NCBI RefSeq assembly: GCF_000518085.1 | Contig: NZ_JACX01000004.1 | Coordinates: 1-64,000 of the forward strand | DNA: 64,000 nt | Direction of reading: 5' to 3' | Source of the DNA: Bartonella grahamii ATCC 700132 | Lineage (GTDB): Bacteria; Pseudomonadota; Alphaproteobacteria; Rhizobiales; Rhizobiaceae | Part shown: in pieces, positions 28,953 through 40,526 of the stretch | How positions within the stretch are numbered: position 1 is the stretch's first letter | Layout: each line of letters begins with the position of its first letter | The notes under the pieces: model-generated | The model's database searches: none | The model's input: only the letters and a program-made list of their open reading frames with translations | Told to the model about the DNA's origin: nothing | Position numbers and translations under genes: made by a program

Positions 28953-29346
28953 AATTCATAACAAATCTCTCTTCATGACAAGTATGAGTTTCAAAAAAAA
29001 TAGAGTGGATTTTGATAAAGTCCGTGGGGGGGCTTAAGAAAACAATCATTTATTGTAAAATTTATCTATAGAGGATGATTTTGTAGATTTAAATCAAATA
29101 TAAATTTTATGTGACTATTTTAATCGTCTTTTTCAGTTTATACAATTTTAGTTGAGTTTACATTTATTAAAGCAGAGAGGCATTTTTAAAAACTTTTAAA
29201 TACTACCGCTAAAATTTTTGTATCATCAATATTAAATTTATACTCTCTTAAGCAAGAGGTGGCATTTTATCTGCTACACGGTTAAGATAAAGTGATTGGT
29301 ATTATTGTTTGCATTACTGATGATGCGATAGCTTAAAATAGAAAGT
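28953..29346. other. Intergenic gap before the cardiolipin-synthase-like gene
   Basis: 394 AT-rich bases. Nothing recognised apart from presumed promoter sequence for the downstream gene. Confidence 0.45.
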
Positions 29347-30927
29347 TTGTCCTCTTTGACTCTTTTACATATTGTTATTGGTTTTGTCCTCTTTTTTTTA
29401 ATTGCATCTATGTTGGCAATCTACACCTATGGGCGTTTTATGAAAAATGCTAGGGGGCAATGTTCTTATGCGCTACCTATTCAGAAAGATGAAACTAAGC
29501 TTGATCGTATCATTAGTCAATTAGCTGAGGAAGAAAATGGATTGGGAATTGATAAAGATGCCCTTTCCCTCATTATCAGCAATTTGGATGCGTTTTGTGT
29601 TCGTGCAATAGGAGCTGCAGAGGCTGGGCGTAGCCTTGATCTGATGTATTATATTTGGGATGATGATTTAACAGGGCGTCTATTATTAAGTGAAATAGTT
29701 AAGGCAGCGGATCGGGGTGTTCGGGTACGACTTCTTTTGGATGATATTAACGCTCAAGCACGTGATCCAGCTTATATTGCGCTAGATAAACATCCTCATA
29801 TCGAGGTGAGAGTGTTTAATCCAGGACGATCGCGTAAAGGTGGATTACGCCGTGGTTTAGAGATTATATTACGGGCGATTACTGTTACACGTAGAATGCA
29901 TAATAAAGCTTTTATTGTTGATGGTAGGATCGCTTTTGTAGGAGGACGTAATCTTGCAGATTCTTATTTTGATGCTGGTGAAGAATCCCATTTTCGAGAT
30001 TTAGATTTGATGTTAATCGGACCCTCTGTTAAAAAGGTGGAAAGTATTTTTGATGATTTTTGGAATAGTGCTGTTGTTTTGCCAATTCATACTTTGGTTA
30101 TTCCTAAAAGCGCAAGTGATCTTAGCTATTGGAGGGATAAATTACAAAAATTTCGGGATTCCAAGGTTGCAAAAGTTTATTTAGATTATGTCAAAGAGCA
30201 CATTAATTTTGATTGTTTTATTCAAACAGGAAGGCGGTTATTTTTAGCAGACAAAGTTGTTGTTCTTTCTGACCCTCCAGAAAAAGCATTGCGTAAAAAA
30301 GCAAGCAATTGGCTTATGAAGGCGCTTTCAAAGGTTATTGGAAATGCCCAAAAAACGGTTCAGATTACGTCACCTTATTTTGTTCCTGGTAAGGTTGGAA
30401 CGCAGAATTTTAGTAATTTGGTTTCAAAGGGTGTTGATGTCAAAATTCTGACGAATTCTTTAGCAGCTACTGATGTAGCATTGGTGCATGGTGGTTATGT
30501 ATCGTATCGTAAGGCGTTGTTGAAAAGTGGTGTTAAGCTTTATGAATTAAAAGCGGAGGGCAACACCCATGGGTTACGGTTGTTTCGATCGAGTAAGGCA
30601 AGTTTACATGCCAAAGCTTTTTTAATTGATCGTAAAACAGCTTTTATTGGATCTTTAAATTTTGATCCCAGATCAGCATCATTAAATACAGAAATGGGCA
30701 TTCTTTTTGAATGTGCTCCCATTACAGCAAGATTAGATTTGTTGTTTTCTGAAGAAACTACAGGGGAAATGAGCTATCATCTGCGTCTTGGTAATAATAA
30801 TCGTATTTATTGGGATTTTATTGAAAATGAAAAAAAATATAGCATTGACCATGAGCCAGAAAGCAATTTTTGGCGTCGCGCATTTGCAAAAATAATAAGT
30901 TGGTTACCTATTGAATCACAATTGTAA
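29347..30927 (+). CDS. Phospholipase D family protein, cardiolipin synthase (ClsC/YmdC-like)
   Basis: 526 residues with an N-terminal membrane helix (about 4-26) and two HKD motifs: MHNKAFIVDGRIAFVGGRN (H185) and LHAKAFLIDRKTAFIGSLN (H421, K423). The GGRN, DLDLMLIGP and FDDFWNSA blocks point to the ClsC/YmdC branch, which forms cardiolipin from phosphatidylglycerol and phosphatidylethanolamine. It is anchored to the inner membrane. The start is given as TTG 29347 so as to include the whole hydrophobic helix; the ribosome-binding site is weak and an alternative start cannot be excluded. No partner YmdB-like macrodomain gene is seen next to it. Confidence 0.88.
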   Translation: MSSLTLLHIVIGFVLFFLIASMLAIYTYGRFMKNARGQCSYALPIQKDETKLDRIISQLAEEENGLGIDKDALSLIISNLDAFCVRAIGAAEAGRSLDLMYYIWDDDLTGRLLLSEIVKAADRGVRVRLLLDDINAQARDPAYIALDKHPHIEVRVFNPGRSRKGGLRRGLEIILRAITVTRRMHNKAFIVDGRIAFVGGRNLADSYFDAGEESHFRDLDLMLIGPSVKKVESIFDDFWNSAVVLPIHTLVIPKSASDLSYWRDKLQKFRDSKVAKVYLDYVKEHINFDCFIQTGRRLFLADKVVVLSDPPEKALRKKASNWLMKALSKVIGNAQKTVQITSPYFVPGKVGTQNFSNLVSKGVDVKILTNSLAATDVALVHGGYVSYRKALLKSGVKLYELKAEGNTHGLRLFRSSKASLHAKAFLIDRKTAFIGSLNFDPRSASLNTEMGILFECAPITARLDLLFSEETTGEMSYHLRLGNNNRIYWDFIENEKKYSIDHEPESNFWRRAFAKIISWLPIESQL

Positions 30928-30983
30928 ATTTTTATAAACCACACTTAAAAAAATATTTATTTTTCTTTTCATTTTGTTTGTAG

Positions 30984-32576
<1,593 letters not shown>

Positions 32577-32678
32577 AGATATAAGAGCATAATGTCATAT
32601 CGCATAAATATAAAATCTTTCGAGAACAAGAAAAAGAGACTGCACTTTTTTCTGTTTGTGATTTGGTGTAATAATCCC

Positions 32679-32717
32679 AAAAAGGAAAGAATTAGAGGTC
32701 AAAACTCTAACTCTTTC
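32679..32717 (-). terminator. Intrinsic terminator of the small minus-strand gene
   Basis: On the minus strand GAAAGAGTTAGAG pairs with CTCTAATTCTTTC over 13 positions (one G:U) across a 7-base loop (forward arms 32685-32697 and 32705-32717), followed by CTTTTT. It lies 38 bases past the small ORF's stop. Confidence 0.75.
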
Positions 32718-32755
32718 TGTTAAGACTATATGAAATAAGTTATATAAAATTAGAA

Positions 32756-32902
32756 TTAACTTTTTGTAGTCTTCCGTCCTGTTTTTGACGCACGTTGGCG
32801 AGTGTTTGTCTGATCACTTTGGACGGATTTCTTTCCGTTGTTTGAGGGCATTGTGTTATGACGGCTTTTAGATGAAGTTGTTTTTTCATTATTATAAGTC
32901 AT
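32756..32902 (-). CDS. Small basic protein of 48 residues, unknown function
   Basis: Minus-strand ORF from ATG at 32902 to TAA at 32756-32758. AAAGGAG stands seven bases before the ATG, and a strong intrinsic terminator follows, so it has the full layout of a real gene. The product begins MTYNNEKTTSSKSRHN and is rich in Lys/Arg, Ser, Thr, Asn and Gln with no hydrophobic segment and no cysteine; it is highly positively charged (net about +9). It looks intrinsically disordered and could bind nucleic acid or the ribosome, but I recognise no family. It is transcribed against the guaB-rsmB direction. Confidence 0.7.
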   Translation of the reverse strand: MTYNNEKTTSSKSRHNTMPSNNGKKSVQSDQTNTRQRASKTGRKTTKS

Positions 32903-33405
32903 TATTTTCTCCTTTTAAATTGTCTGGCAGTTGCCAGTAGAGTAAAAACGGTCATGCCAAATAGTGGTTCCAAGCATTTTCTAAAAAGTTAATTTTTTGG
33001 TGAACGTAAGATAAACTTTTTTAATTTTATGAGAAGATTTTTTCTATTTTTTCAGAAGGATAGCCATAAAAGATGGGAGATATTTGATTTTTTCTGTTAT
33101 TCAGATAATCCTCATAAATTTTATTTAAAGAGTTTATTTTTTTCGTAATGCATGGCGGAAATAAGGTCTTTATGGATAACTGCGTATCTTTTAGTATAAG
33201 AGGTAGAGGGATAAAAAGTGAATGGGCAGAAGATGAAAGGAAAAATCTAGATACTCTAATATTGGATCTTATAAAAAGTATGATCAGATCATTTTAATGT
33301 TGAATGTAAATTTTTAATGGCTTTGAGAAGGTTTTATTGGCAAGAAGAAGATAATATTATTTTTTTAGATGATTTAAAATTTTATTATTTTAATGGGAGA
33401 AATGA

Positions 33406-34692
33406 ATGCGATTAGGTGGGCGTTTGCAAGCAGCAATAGATGTTCTCAAAGAGATAGAAATGAAGCATCGCCCAGTAGGAGAAGCTTTAAAGGATTGGGG
33501 TCTTTCTCATCGCTTTGCTGGAGCAGGTGATCGCGCAGCTATTGGTACAATCGTTTATGATGTTTTAAGACGACGCTATTCTTTACAATGGCGTATGGAG
33601 AGTGATGATATCCGAGATATCGTTTTTGGTGCCTTATTAGATTCTGGAAAAATGACGCTGGAGCAAATTGACAGTGAGTTAGCAGAAGATCGGTTTGCGC
33701 CGCAGTTATTAGGAGCTAAACAGCGTAAATCGTGGCAAGGTCAGCAATTAGTGGATGCTCCAGACTATATTCGTGGTGATATTCCACAATGGTGTCAAGC
33801 GCATCTGCGTCCTTTATTTGGTGATAATTGGATCACTGAAGCGGCTGCGTTAGCAACGCGTCCTTCTTTAGACCTACGGGTAAATAACCTAAAGGCAACA
33901 CCAGAAAAGGTGTTGAAAGAATTAGCAAAAACCAAACTTAAATCTTTGCCATGGTTTGGGCAAGCTTTGAGAATTGCACCGATTGAAAAGTTTAACCGTC
34001 ATCCTAATGTTCAAGTGGAACCAGCTTTTCAAAAAGGACATTTTGAAATACAGGATTTAGGATCTCAAATTGTTGCTCATCTTGTGGAAGCGCGAGAAAG
34101 CATGCAGGTATTAGATTATTGCGCAGGTGCTGGGGGTAAAACATTAGCTTTAGCTTCCGATATGAACAATCGTGGGCAAATTTATGCTTATGATTCAGAC
34201 AAAGCTCGTTTGGCTCCTATTTTTGATCGTCTTCGACGCGCTGGTGTTCGTAATGTACAAACACGAGTGCAAAGAGAAGAATTAAAACCATTAACAGGTC
34301 AGATGGATAGAGTTCTACTAGATGCACCATGTAGTGGGACAGGAACATGGCGTCGTCGTCCAGATGCGAAATGGCGTTTAACATTAGAACAGGTGAAACA
34401 ACGCCAAACAGAACAGAGGTCTATTTTGAATGAAGCGATAGCTTATCTTAAGCCAAATGGGCGCCTAGTCTATATTACCTGTTCTCTCTTTACAGATGAA
34501 AATGAGGAACAAATTTCCCGTTTCCTTCAACAACATTCTCATTTTGCTCCAATAGATATGCCAGCGCTTTGGCAGAAACATTTTAGTTTTTTTCCTGTGC
34601 AACCAGTTTTTTCAAATTATGGACTTACTTTGTCGCCGGCCACAACACAAACAGATGGGTTCTTTTTATCTGTGTTGCAAAAAAAACATTGA
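33406..34692 (+). CDS. rsmB: rRNA cytosine-C5 methyltransferase, RsmB/NOP2/Sun family
   Basis: 428 residues. An N-terminal NusB-like helical region (1-130; ATG 33406 follows GGGAGAA) precedes a SAM-dependent methyltransferase domain: DYCAGAGGKTLALAS for SAM binding, DAPCSGTGTWRRRPD with C309 and YITCSLFTDENEEQ with C359, the two-cysteine pair of m5C RNA methyltransferases. RsmB methylates C967 of 16S rRNA in E. coli; the precise site here is inferred. It sits between guaB and guaA, as in other Rhizobiales. Confidence 0.92.
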   Translation: MRLGGRLQAAIDVLKEIEMKHRPVGEALKDWGLSHRFAGAGDRAAIGTIVYDVLRRRYSLQWRMESDDIRDIVFGALLDSGKMTLEQIDSELAEDRFAPQLLGAKQRKSWQGQQLVDAPDYIRGDIPQWCQAHLRPLFGDNWITEAAALATRPSLDLRVNNLKATPEKVLKELAKTKLKSLPWFGQALRIAPIEKFNRHPNVQVEPAFQKGHFEIQDLGSQIVAHLVEARESMQVLDYCAGAGGKTLALASDMNNRGQIYAYDSDKARLAPIFDRLRRAGVRNVQTRVQREELKPLTGQMDRVLLDAPCSGTGTWRRRPDAKWRLTLEQVKQRQTEQRSILNEAIAYLKPNGRLVYITCSLFTDENEEQISRFLQQHSHFAPIDMPALWQKHFSFFPVQPVFSNYGLTLSPATTQTDGFFLSVLQKKH

Positions 34693-34824
34693 TCCATATT
34701 TTTGCATTTTTTATCATAAATTTTACGAGAATAATCTTTTTCTTAAGAAAACAGGCTTGTGAAAAGAGAAAGATTGAAACATAACTCTCATAAGTTTTCT
34801 TTTACAATTGTTGATTGGTTTTCT

Positions 34825-36381
34825 ATGAGCATATCACATCCAGATACGGTTCTTATTATTGACTTTGGTTCACAAGTTACACAACTTATTGCACGACGGG
34901 TACGAGCAATGGGGGTATATTGTGAAATTGCTCCTTTTCAATTGGCTTTAGAAGCTGTGCGACGCATAAATCCTAAAGCTATTATTTTATCAGGGAGTCC
35001 TTATTCCGTTATTGATGAGGGCTCTCCGCGTGCTCCAATGGAAATTTTTGAGGCGGGTATTCCGATTCTGGGTATTTGCTATGGGGAACAAGTCATGTGT
35101 GTTCAGCTTGGAGGAAAGGTTGAAGCTGGACATGAGCGTGAATTTGGGCGTGCTTTTTTGGAAGTGCAAGAAGAGAGTGCTCTTTTTGATGGAGTGTGGG
35201 AAAAAGGTTCTCGTTATCAAGTATGGATGAGCCATGGTGACCGTGTGGCAGCTTTACCAGAAGGTTTTCGTGTCATAGGGACCTCAAACGGAGCTCCTTA
35301 TGCGGCTATTGCTGATGAAAAAAGACGTTTTTATGCAGTACAGTTTCATCCTGAAGTTATCCATACACCAGATGGTACAAAACTTTTGCAAAACTTTATT
35401 CATAAAATCTCTGCTATTAAAGGTGGTTGGTCAATGGCTTCTTATCGTGAGCAGGCAATTGCTACGATACGACAAAAAGTTGGGAAAAGTCGTGTGATTT
35501 GTGGTCTTTCAGGGGGGGTAGATTCATCTGTTGTAGCGGTACTCCTTCATGAAGCCATAGGAGATCAACTGACATGCATTCTGGTAGACCATGGGCTGAT
35601 GCGCAAGAATGAAGCTGAAGAAGTTCTCACGCTCTTTCGTGATCATTATAATATAGAGCTTATTCACGTTAATGCTGCCGATATATTTCTTAATGCTTTA
35701 GAGGGTGAGACAGATCCAGAAAAAAAGCGCAAAACGATTGGTCGCCTTTTTATTGAAGTTTTTGAAGAAGAAACTAAAAAAATAGGAGGTGCAGAGTTCT
35801 TAGCACAAGGAACACTTTATCCAGATGTTATTGAGAGTGTATCTGCTATTGGTAAAACGGTAACCATTAAAAGCCATCATAATGTGGGTGGGCTGCCAGA
35901 ACAGATGAATATGCAACTTGTAGAACCGTTGCGTGAGCTCTTTAAGGATGAGGTTCGCTTGCTAGGGCGAGAGTTAGGATTACCAGAGCAGTTTATTGGT
36001 CGCCATCCTTTTCCAGGTCCAGGTCTTGCAATTCGCTGTCCAGGTACTGTGACCCGTGAAAAATTAGAAATTTTACGTGAAGCAGATGCTATTTATCTTG
36101 AGGAAATCCGTAAAGCCGGTCTTTATGACGAAATTTGGCAAGCTTTTGCTGTTCTTCTTCCTGTTCAAACTGTTGGCGTGATGGGGGATGGTCGCACTTA
36201 TGAATTTGTTTGTGCTCTTCGTGCCGTCACATCTGTAGATGGAATGACTGCTGATTTTTATCCCTATGATATGGCGTTTTTAGGTAAGACGGCAGCACGT
36301 ATTATTAACGAAGTTAGAGGGATTAATCGTGTTGTATATGATGTAACTTCAAAGCCTCCTAGTACTATTGAATGGGAATAA
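34825..36381 (+). CDS. guaA: GMP synthase (glutamine-hydrolysing)
   Basis: Amidates XMP to GMP using glutamine and ATP. ATG 34825 yields 518 residues; 22 extra residues of an upstream TTG/GTG-type start do not belong to the family. N-terminal class-I glutamine amidotransferase: [18 protein letters not shown], nucleophile C85 in GICYGEQ, and QFHPEV. Then the ATP-pyrophosphatase domain with P-loop SGGVDSSV, and the GMP-synthase dimerisation domain with [12 protein letters not shown] and the C-terminal KPPSTIEWE. With guaB it completes the IMP-to-GMP branch in this locus. Confidence 0.97.
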   Translation: MSISHPDTVLIIDFGSQVTQLIARRVRAMGVYCEIAPFQLALEAVRRINPKAIILSGSPYSVIDEGSPRAPMEIFEAGIPILGICYGEQVMCVQLGGKVEAGHEREFGRAFLEVQEESALFDGVWEKGSRYQVWMSHGDRVAALPEGFRVIGTSNGAPYAAIADEKRRFYAVQFHPEVIHTPDGTKLLQNFIHKISAIKGGWSMASYREQAIATIRQKVGKSRVICGLSGGVDSSVVAVLLHEAIGDQLTCILVDHGLMRKNEAEEVLTLFRDHYNIELIHVNAADIFLNALEGETDPEKKRKTIGRLFIEVFEEETKKIGGAEFLAQGTLYPDVIESVSAIGKTVTIKSHHNVGGLPEQMNMQLVEPLRELFKDEVRLLGRELGLPEQFIGRHPFPGPGLAIRCPGTVTREKLEILREADAIYLEEIRKAGLYDEIWQAFAVLLPVQTVGVMGDGRTYEFVCALRAVTSVDGMTADFYPYDMAFLGKTAARIINEVRGINRVVYDVTSKPPSTIEWE

Positions 36382-36551
36382 TTAAAATGAAGGATAAGTC
36401 TTTTTAAGAATAAAATATGACGGAGGATTTGATATTCGAAAAGTGTAGAAAAAATCATTTAAAAATGATTGTGTATTTTCATATGATGTAAGCCTTTATC
36501 TGGCAATCTGTACGCTAATATCGTTTAAAATTGAGAAGTGTGGAATTTTGC

Positions 36552-37274
36552 ATGTCTGAGAAAAAAATTGTTGCACACCGTGGTGGAGCTCATCTTTATC
36601 CTGAAAATACTCTTTCGGCATTTAATAATGCTATAGCGTTAGGTGTTGATGAAGTTGAGTGCGACGTCCATTTGCTGAGAAGCGGTGAAGTGGTTGTCTT
36701 TCACGACTTCCGTCTAGACCAATTGGTTGGAAAAAATGGGTATATTCACGACATTGATAATGAAACACGCAAACAACTCTGCGTAAAAGGAAGCCAAGAA
36801 GCACCTCCCTTATTAGAAGAGGTGCTTGATCTTTTAGCACCAACGAATATCGCATTGCATCTTGAAATCAAGACATGTGGTGAAGTGGAGCGTGAAACAA
36901 TATTATCCCAAAAAGCGCTTGCGCTAATAAAAAGCCGAAATTTATCAGAACGGGTTTCTGCAATTAGTTTTGATCCTTTGATCCTTCGTCCTTTTATTGA
37001 AGCAGGAATACCATCTGGTCCATGTGTTGATAATTTTGAAGGTGATATGTACCTTCATTTTTCTGAATGGAAGCAATTAGGTTATTCTGATCTAAGTTTA
37101 GATGGCTCTATTGTTTCACAGGACTTTATTGAATCAGCTCTTGAGGCTGGTTTTACTGTAGGGGTATGGACAATTAATGGAAAAGCTCGGTTATCACATT
37201 GGCTTGACATGCCTGTACATTATATTACGACAGATCAACCCGATCTCGCATTGCAATTGCGTGCACAAAGGTAA
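36552..37274 (+). CDS. ugpQ: Glycerophosphodiester phosphodiesterase
   Basis: Hydrolyses glycerophosphodiesters (deacylated phospholipids) to glycerol-3-phosphate and an alcohol. 240 residues from ATG 36552 (MSEKKIVAHRGG); an in-frame TTG at 36531 is less likely. Catalytic TIM-barrel motifs: AHRGG, YPENTLSAF, EVECDVHLLRSGEVVVFHD with the paired acidic metal ligands and second histidine, and HLEIKT. No signal peptide, so it is cytoplasmic, like E. coli UgpQ. The ugpBAEC glycerol-3-phosphate importer starts 0.9 kb downstream on the same strand, supporting the ugpQ name, but the gap means separate transcription. Confidence 0.88.
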   Translation: MSEKKIVAHRGGAHLYPENTLSAFNNAIALGVDEVECDVHLLRSGEVVVFHDFRLDQLVGKNGYIHDIDNETRKQLCVKGSQEAPPLLEEVLDLLAPTNIALHLEIKTCGEVERETILSQKALALIKSRNLSERVSAISFDPLILRPFIEAGIPSGPCVDNFEGDMYLHFSEWKQLGYSDLSLDGSIVSQDFIESALEAGFTVGVWTINGKARLSHWLDMPVHYITTDQPDLALQLRAQR

Positions 37275-38201
37275 AAATACATCAATACAAAGGGAACTAT
37301 ATATCCTCATAAAGCTAGCGTAATGAAAGAAGAAAAATTATCTAATATATAACAATAATACATTGATTTATAATGATAATTAATGGTTTATTTATGTGAA
37401 TAAGAGACCTTAATACGTAAGATTTTCTTATTTCAAATCTTTTTACAATGAATCAATTCAAATCATTCGTTTGCACATTACAAGCAGGGTTGGTGTGTGG
37501 ATAAAAAGTTATTGAGAAAAGAATAAAAATATTCATTTAACGTATTTCAAATGCAAGATTTTTTGAAGCATTAGGGTCTCATATGATGGCATACAAAAAG
37601 TCTTATATAATTTAGTGGAGAGACTTTATGGCTTATTTTATAGGAGCTATCATGGAATGTAGATGTATTGAAAGATTTTTTTACAGCATGAAAATTGGTA
37701 ATATAATGTCATTTTGTTTTGCGTGAGGGGCGTGATCTCACTACAGGAAAGGGGACTATTAAGCGCTTCAAAATGATTTTCTTAGTTTTAAGAAAAATTC
37801 TATTTGTCTCTTCGTTAAATTCAGTAGCAACACCGTGTTAAAGTTATAAGCCGAAAGTTATAAGACAAATAGCAAAAGAATAAACAATTCTTTTAAAAAA
37901 AAGTAAATCCAGATATTAAAATAGTCATTGAATGACATTTACGATCTATATTTTTACCAATTGACTTTGCTTATTTAAGCCATCTCACTTTTTTCAGATA
38001 GCTACAAATGCGTATCTCGTTAATACATCAGAAAGCTTATAAAAGAAAACGAATAAATTTAAACAAATTCATTTGACCTTTTTGTGGTTCCTGTTTAAAT
38101 GAGAGAATATATTTCTGAAATAAAACTGTCATAGCATATTCATGTGTAATACTATAAATTTAGGGGTAGTTTGTATTCCATCACTTCAGAAAGGGTGAGC
38201 C
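37275..38201. other. Non-coding gap of 0.93 kb before ugpB
   Basis: AT-rich and without a sizeable ORF. It carries repeat copy B with a DnaA box (37363-37535). A 32-codon ORF at 37628-37726 has GGAG seven bases before its ATG but no recognised similarity; its central IMECR-coding stretch recurs near 56750. The ugp promoter should lie in the last 150 bases. Confidence 0.5.
37363..37535 (+). repeat. Dispersed intergenic repeat, copy B, with DnaA box TGTGGATAA
   Basis: Starts with TTGATTTATAATGATAATT and reaches TGTGGATAA (37496-37504) 133 bases later, followed by an A-rich tract. Copy C (59981) has the same opening, the same 'TATTTCAAATCT' block and the box after 135 bases. The box is a perfect match to the DnaA consensus TTATCCACA on the opposite strand. 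Confidence 0.65.
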
Positions 38202-39536
38202 ATGAGTCGTTTTTATCTTTCCATAGCGGCCACGGTTGCTATCATAATGTCTACAGCGGGAATAACAGCAAGTTTTGCGCAGACAAAAATCAGCTTTTGG
38301 CATTCGATGAGTGGTGAATTAGGAAAGCAAACTGAAAGTCTCATTAACGATTTTAATGCAAGTCAATCTGAGTATAAAGTTGTTCCTTCATTTCGCGGCG
38401 AATATGAAGAGGGGTTGATTTCACTCATTGCAGCATTTCGTGGAAAGAAACAGCCAGTGCTTGCCCAAATTTATGACGTTGGTACTGGAACTATGATGGC
38501 TGCAAAAGGCGCAATCTATCCATTTTATCAACTTATGGCTGATACGAAACAAGAATTTGATCCTACAGATTATTTCCCTGCTATTAGTGGTTATTACTCC
38601 GATGAACAGGGACGTATCATCTCTATGCCATTCAATATTTCAACTCCCATTCTTTATTATAACAAAGATATCTTTAAAAAAGCGGGGCTTGATCCGGAAC
38701 AGCCTCCTAAAACGTGGCAAGATATAGAAGACTTTTCCAAAAAAATTCTTGAGACTAAAGCGGCAACTTGCGGTTTTACAATGACTTATGCCGCTCAATG
38801 GATTGGTATAGAAAATTTTTCAGCGTTGCATAATGTTCCTTTTGGAACCAAGGAGAATGGTTTTAAAGGACTTGATTCAGAACTTACATTTAATGGACCT
38901 TTACAAGTGCGTATGTGGTCTGACCTGAAAAAGTGGTCTGATCAAGGTATTTTCCGTTATGGTGGTCCAGCGGGCGCATTGGATTCAACACCAATGTTTA
39001 TGGCACAAAATTGTGCAATTTTTATGCAATCTTCAGGATCACATGCTGGAATTGTTTCTGAAGCTCAGTTTGATGTGGGAGTTGGTATGCTGCCGTACTA
39101 TAAGGATGCAGAAGGAACACCACAAAATTCAGTTATTGGTGGAGCTTCTATTTGGGCGTTCAAGGGACATACCCCAAAGGAATATGCAGGGGCAGCCGCT
39201 TTTCTTAAATTTCTTTCAAAAACTGAAAACCAAGCAAAATGGCATCAGAAAACAGGTTATCTTCCAACCACAAAAGCGACTTATGAATTGAGCAAAAAAC
39301 AACATTTCTATGAAAAAACGCCAGGTGCGGATATAGCTATCAAACAGATTAATCTTAATCCACCAACAGTTAACTCGAAAGGGATAAGATTTGGTAATTT
39401 ACCACAAATCCGTGCCATTCTTGATCAAGAGTTGGAAGCTGTTCTTAGTGGTTCAAAAACACCGAAAGATGGTTTAGATGAGACCGTTGAACGTGGAAAT
39501 AAACTCTTGCGTGAATTTGAAAAATCTAATCATTAA
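38202..39536 (+). CDS. ugpB: sn-glycerol-3-phosphate ABC transporter, periplasmic binding protein
   Basis: 444 residues. Signal peptide (AATVAIIMSTAGITASFAQT, cleaved after FAQ or SFA) followed by a family-1 extracellular solute-binding domain starting TKISFWHSMSGELGKQ, then FNASQSEYKVVPSFRGEYEEG, and SMPFNISTPILYYNKD, all typical of UgpB. It captures glycerol-3-phosphate or glycerophosphodiesters in the periplasm. First gene of ugpBAEC, with AGAAAGGGTGAG before the ATG. A stem-loop follows its stop, probably to raise its expression over the membrane subunits. Confidence 0.93.
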   Translation: MSRFYLSIAATVAIIMSTAGITASFAQTKISFWHSMSGELGKQTESLINDFNASQSEYKVVPSFRGEYEEGLISLIAAFRGKKQPVLAQIYDVGTGTMMAAKGAIYPFYQLMADTKQEFDPTDYFPAISGYYSDEQGRIISMPFNISTPILYYNKDIFKKAGLDPEQPPKTWQDIEDFSKKILETKAATCGFTMTYAAQWIGIENFSALHNVPFGTKENGFKGLDSELTFNGPLQVRMWSDLKKWSDQGIFRYGGPAGALDSTPMFMAQNCAIFMQSSGSHAGIVSEAQFDVGVGMLPYYKDAEGTPQNSVIGGASIWAFKGHTPKEYAGAAAFLKFLSKTENQAKWHQKTGYLPTTKATYELSKKQHFYEKTPGADIAIKQINLNPPTVNSKGIRFGNLPQIRAILDQELEAVLSGSKTPKDGLDETVERGNKLLREFEKSNH

Positions 39537-39558
39537 TCTCGTTTTATTGTTAAACATT

Positions 39559-39592
39559 AAAGACTCAACAAAAACAGTTGAGTTCTTTTTGT
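39559..39592 (+). terminator. Intercistronic stem-loop between ugpB and ugpA
   Basis: ACTCAAC (39563-39569) pairs with GTTGAGT (39577-39583), flanked by AAG and CTT that extend the stem, followed by a TTCTTTTTG run. It has the form of an intrinsic terminator inside the operon; partial read-through would give more binding protein than permease. Confidence 0.7.
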
Positions 39593-39631
39593 TTATCTTT
39601 TTTAAGTCTCTACATTTAAAGAGCCCTACGA

Positions 39632-40516
39632 ATGCAAGAAAAACATGCATATTTTAAAAATAGTCTACTTTCTTACGGACTGCTTTTTCCTCAGCTTCTT
39701 GTGACTTTTTTATTTTTCTTTTGGCCTGCTGCTCAAGCAATAAAATCATCTTTTGAGCGTGAAGACCCTTTTGGCTTTACAACAACCTTTATTGGTTTTG
39801 AAAATTATCTAACCGTTCTTTCTGATCCTACTTATCTGCAATCACTTCTTACAACCGCAGTATTTTCCATCTCAGTTACTGTCGCTTCAATGACAATATC
39901 ACTTCTCTTAGCTGTCTGTGTTGATCGTGTCATCCGTGCAAAAAAGGCTTATACAATGCTTTTGCTCTGGCCCTATGCTGTTGCTCCAGTATTGGCAGGT
40001 ATATTATGGCTGTTTATCTTTCATCCCACTATCGGAATTATCCCTTTTCTTCTCGAGAAAATAGGGGTGCTATGGAATTATCGTATTAATGGCACTCAAG
40101 CAATGATTCTTATTGTCATAGCAGCTAGTTGGAAACAAATTTCTTACAATTTTCTCTTTTTTCTTACGGGGCTTCAGTCTGTTCCGCGTTCTCAAATAGA
40201 AGCAGCCGCCATTGATGGTGCTGGTCCCTTTAAACGATTTTGGACTGTGGTCTTCCCGCAAATTTCACCAACGACGTTTTTCCTTCTTATTGTCAATGTC
40301 AATTATGTTATGTTTGATACCTTTGGTATTATTGATAATACAACTTCTGGAGGTCCTGCGCGTGCAACGAGCATCCTCGTCTATAAAGTATATGACGATG
40401 GCTTTAGAAATCAAATAATCGGTGCATCAGCAGCACAATCAACAATATTGATGTTGATGGTTATTGTCTTAACCTTTATTCAGTTTCGCTGGATTGAGCG
40501 CCGTGTACAATATTAG
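39632..40516 (+). CDS. ugpA: sn-glycerol-3-phosphate ABC transporter permease UgpA
   Basis: 294-residue inner-membrane permease with six predicted helices, starting with LLSYGLLFPQLLVTFLFFFW. The coupling EAA motif is EAAAIDGAGPFKRFWTVVFP (about 190-209), which docks on UgpC. It pairs with ugpE ten bases downstream. Belongs to the MalF-type family of sugar and polyol permeases; substrate assignment rests on the operon. Confidence 0.93.
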   Translation: MQEKHAYFKNSLLSYGLLFPQLLVTFLFFFWPAAQAIKSSFEREDPFGFTTTFIGFENYLTVLSDPTYLQSLLTTAVFSISVTVASMTISLLLAVCVDRVIRAKKAYTMLLLWPYAVAPVLAGILWLFIFHPTIGIIPFLLEKIGVLWNYRINGTQAMILIVIAASWKQISYNFLFFLTGLQSVPRSQIEAAAIDGAGPFKRFWTVVFPQISPTTFFLLIVNVNYVMFDTFGIIDNTTSGGPARATSILVYKVYDDGFRNQIIGASAAQSTILMLMVIVLTFIQFRWIERRVQY

Positions 40517-40526
40517 GAAGTAAATT

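Larger units (their letters stand above)
32577..33405. other. Intergenic region guaB-rsmB containing a small minus-strand gene
   Basis: 829 bases. It holds the 48-codon minus-strand ORF at 32756-32902 with its terminator (separate entries), and a 14-bp palindrome CTGGCAGTTGCCAG-like at 32924-32937 in that gene's leader. From 32950 to 33390 nothing else is recognised; it must hold the rsmB promoter. Confidence 0.6.

Noticed and set aside
37628-37726. 32-codon ORF with GGAG before its ATG
   Set aside because: Composition and short length give no support beyond the ribosome-binding site; a similar fragment near 56750 lacks a matching ORF, which argues for decayed repeat sequence.
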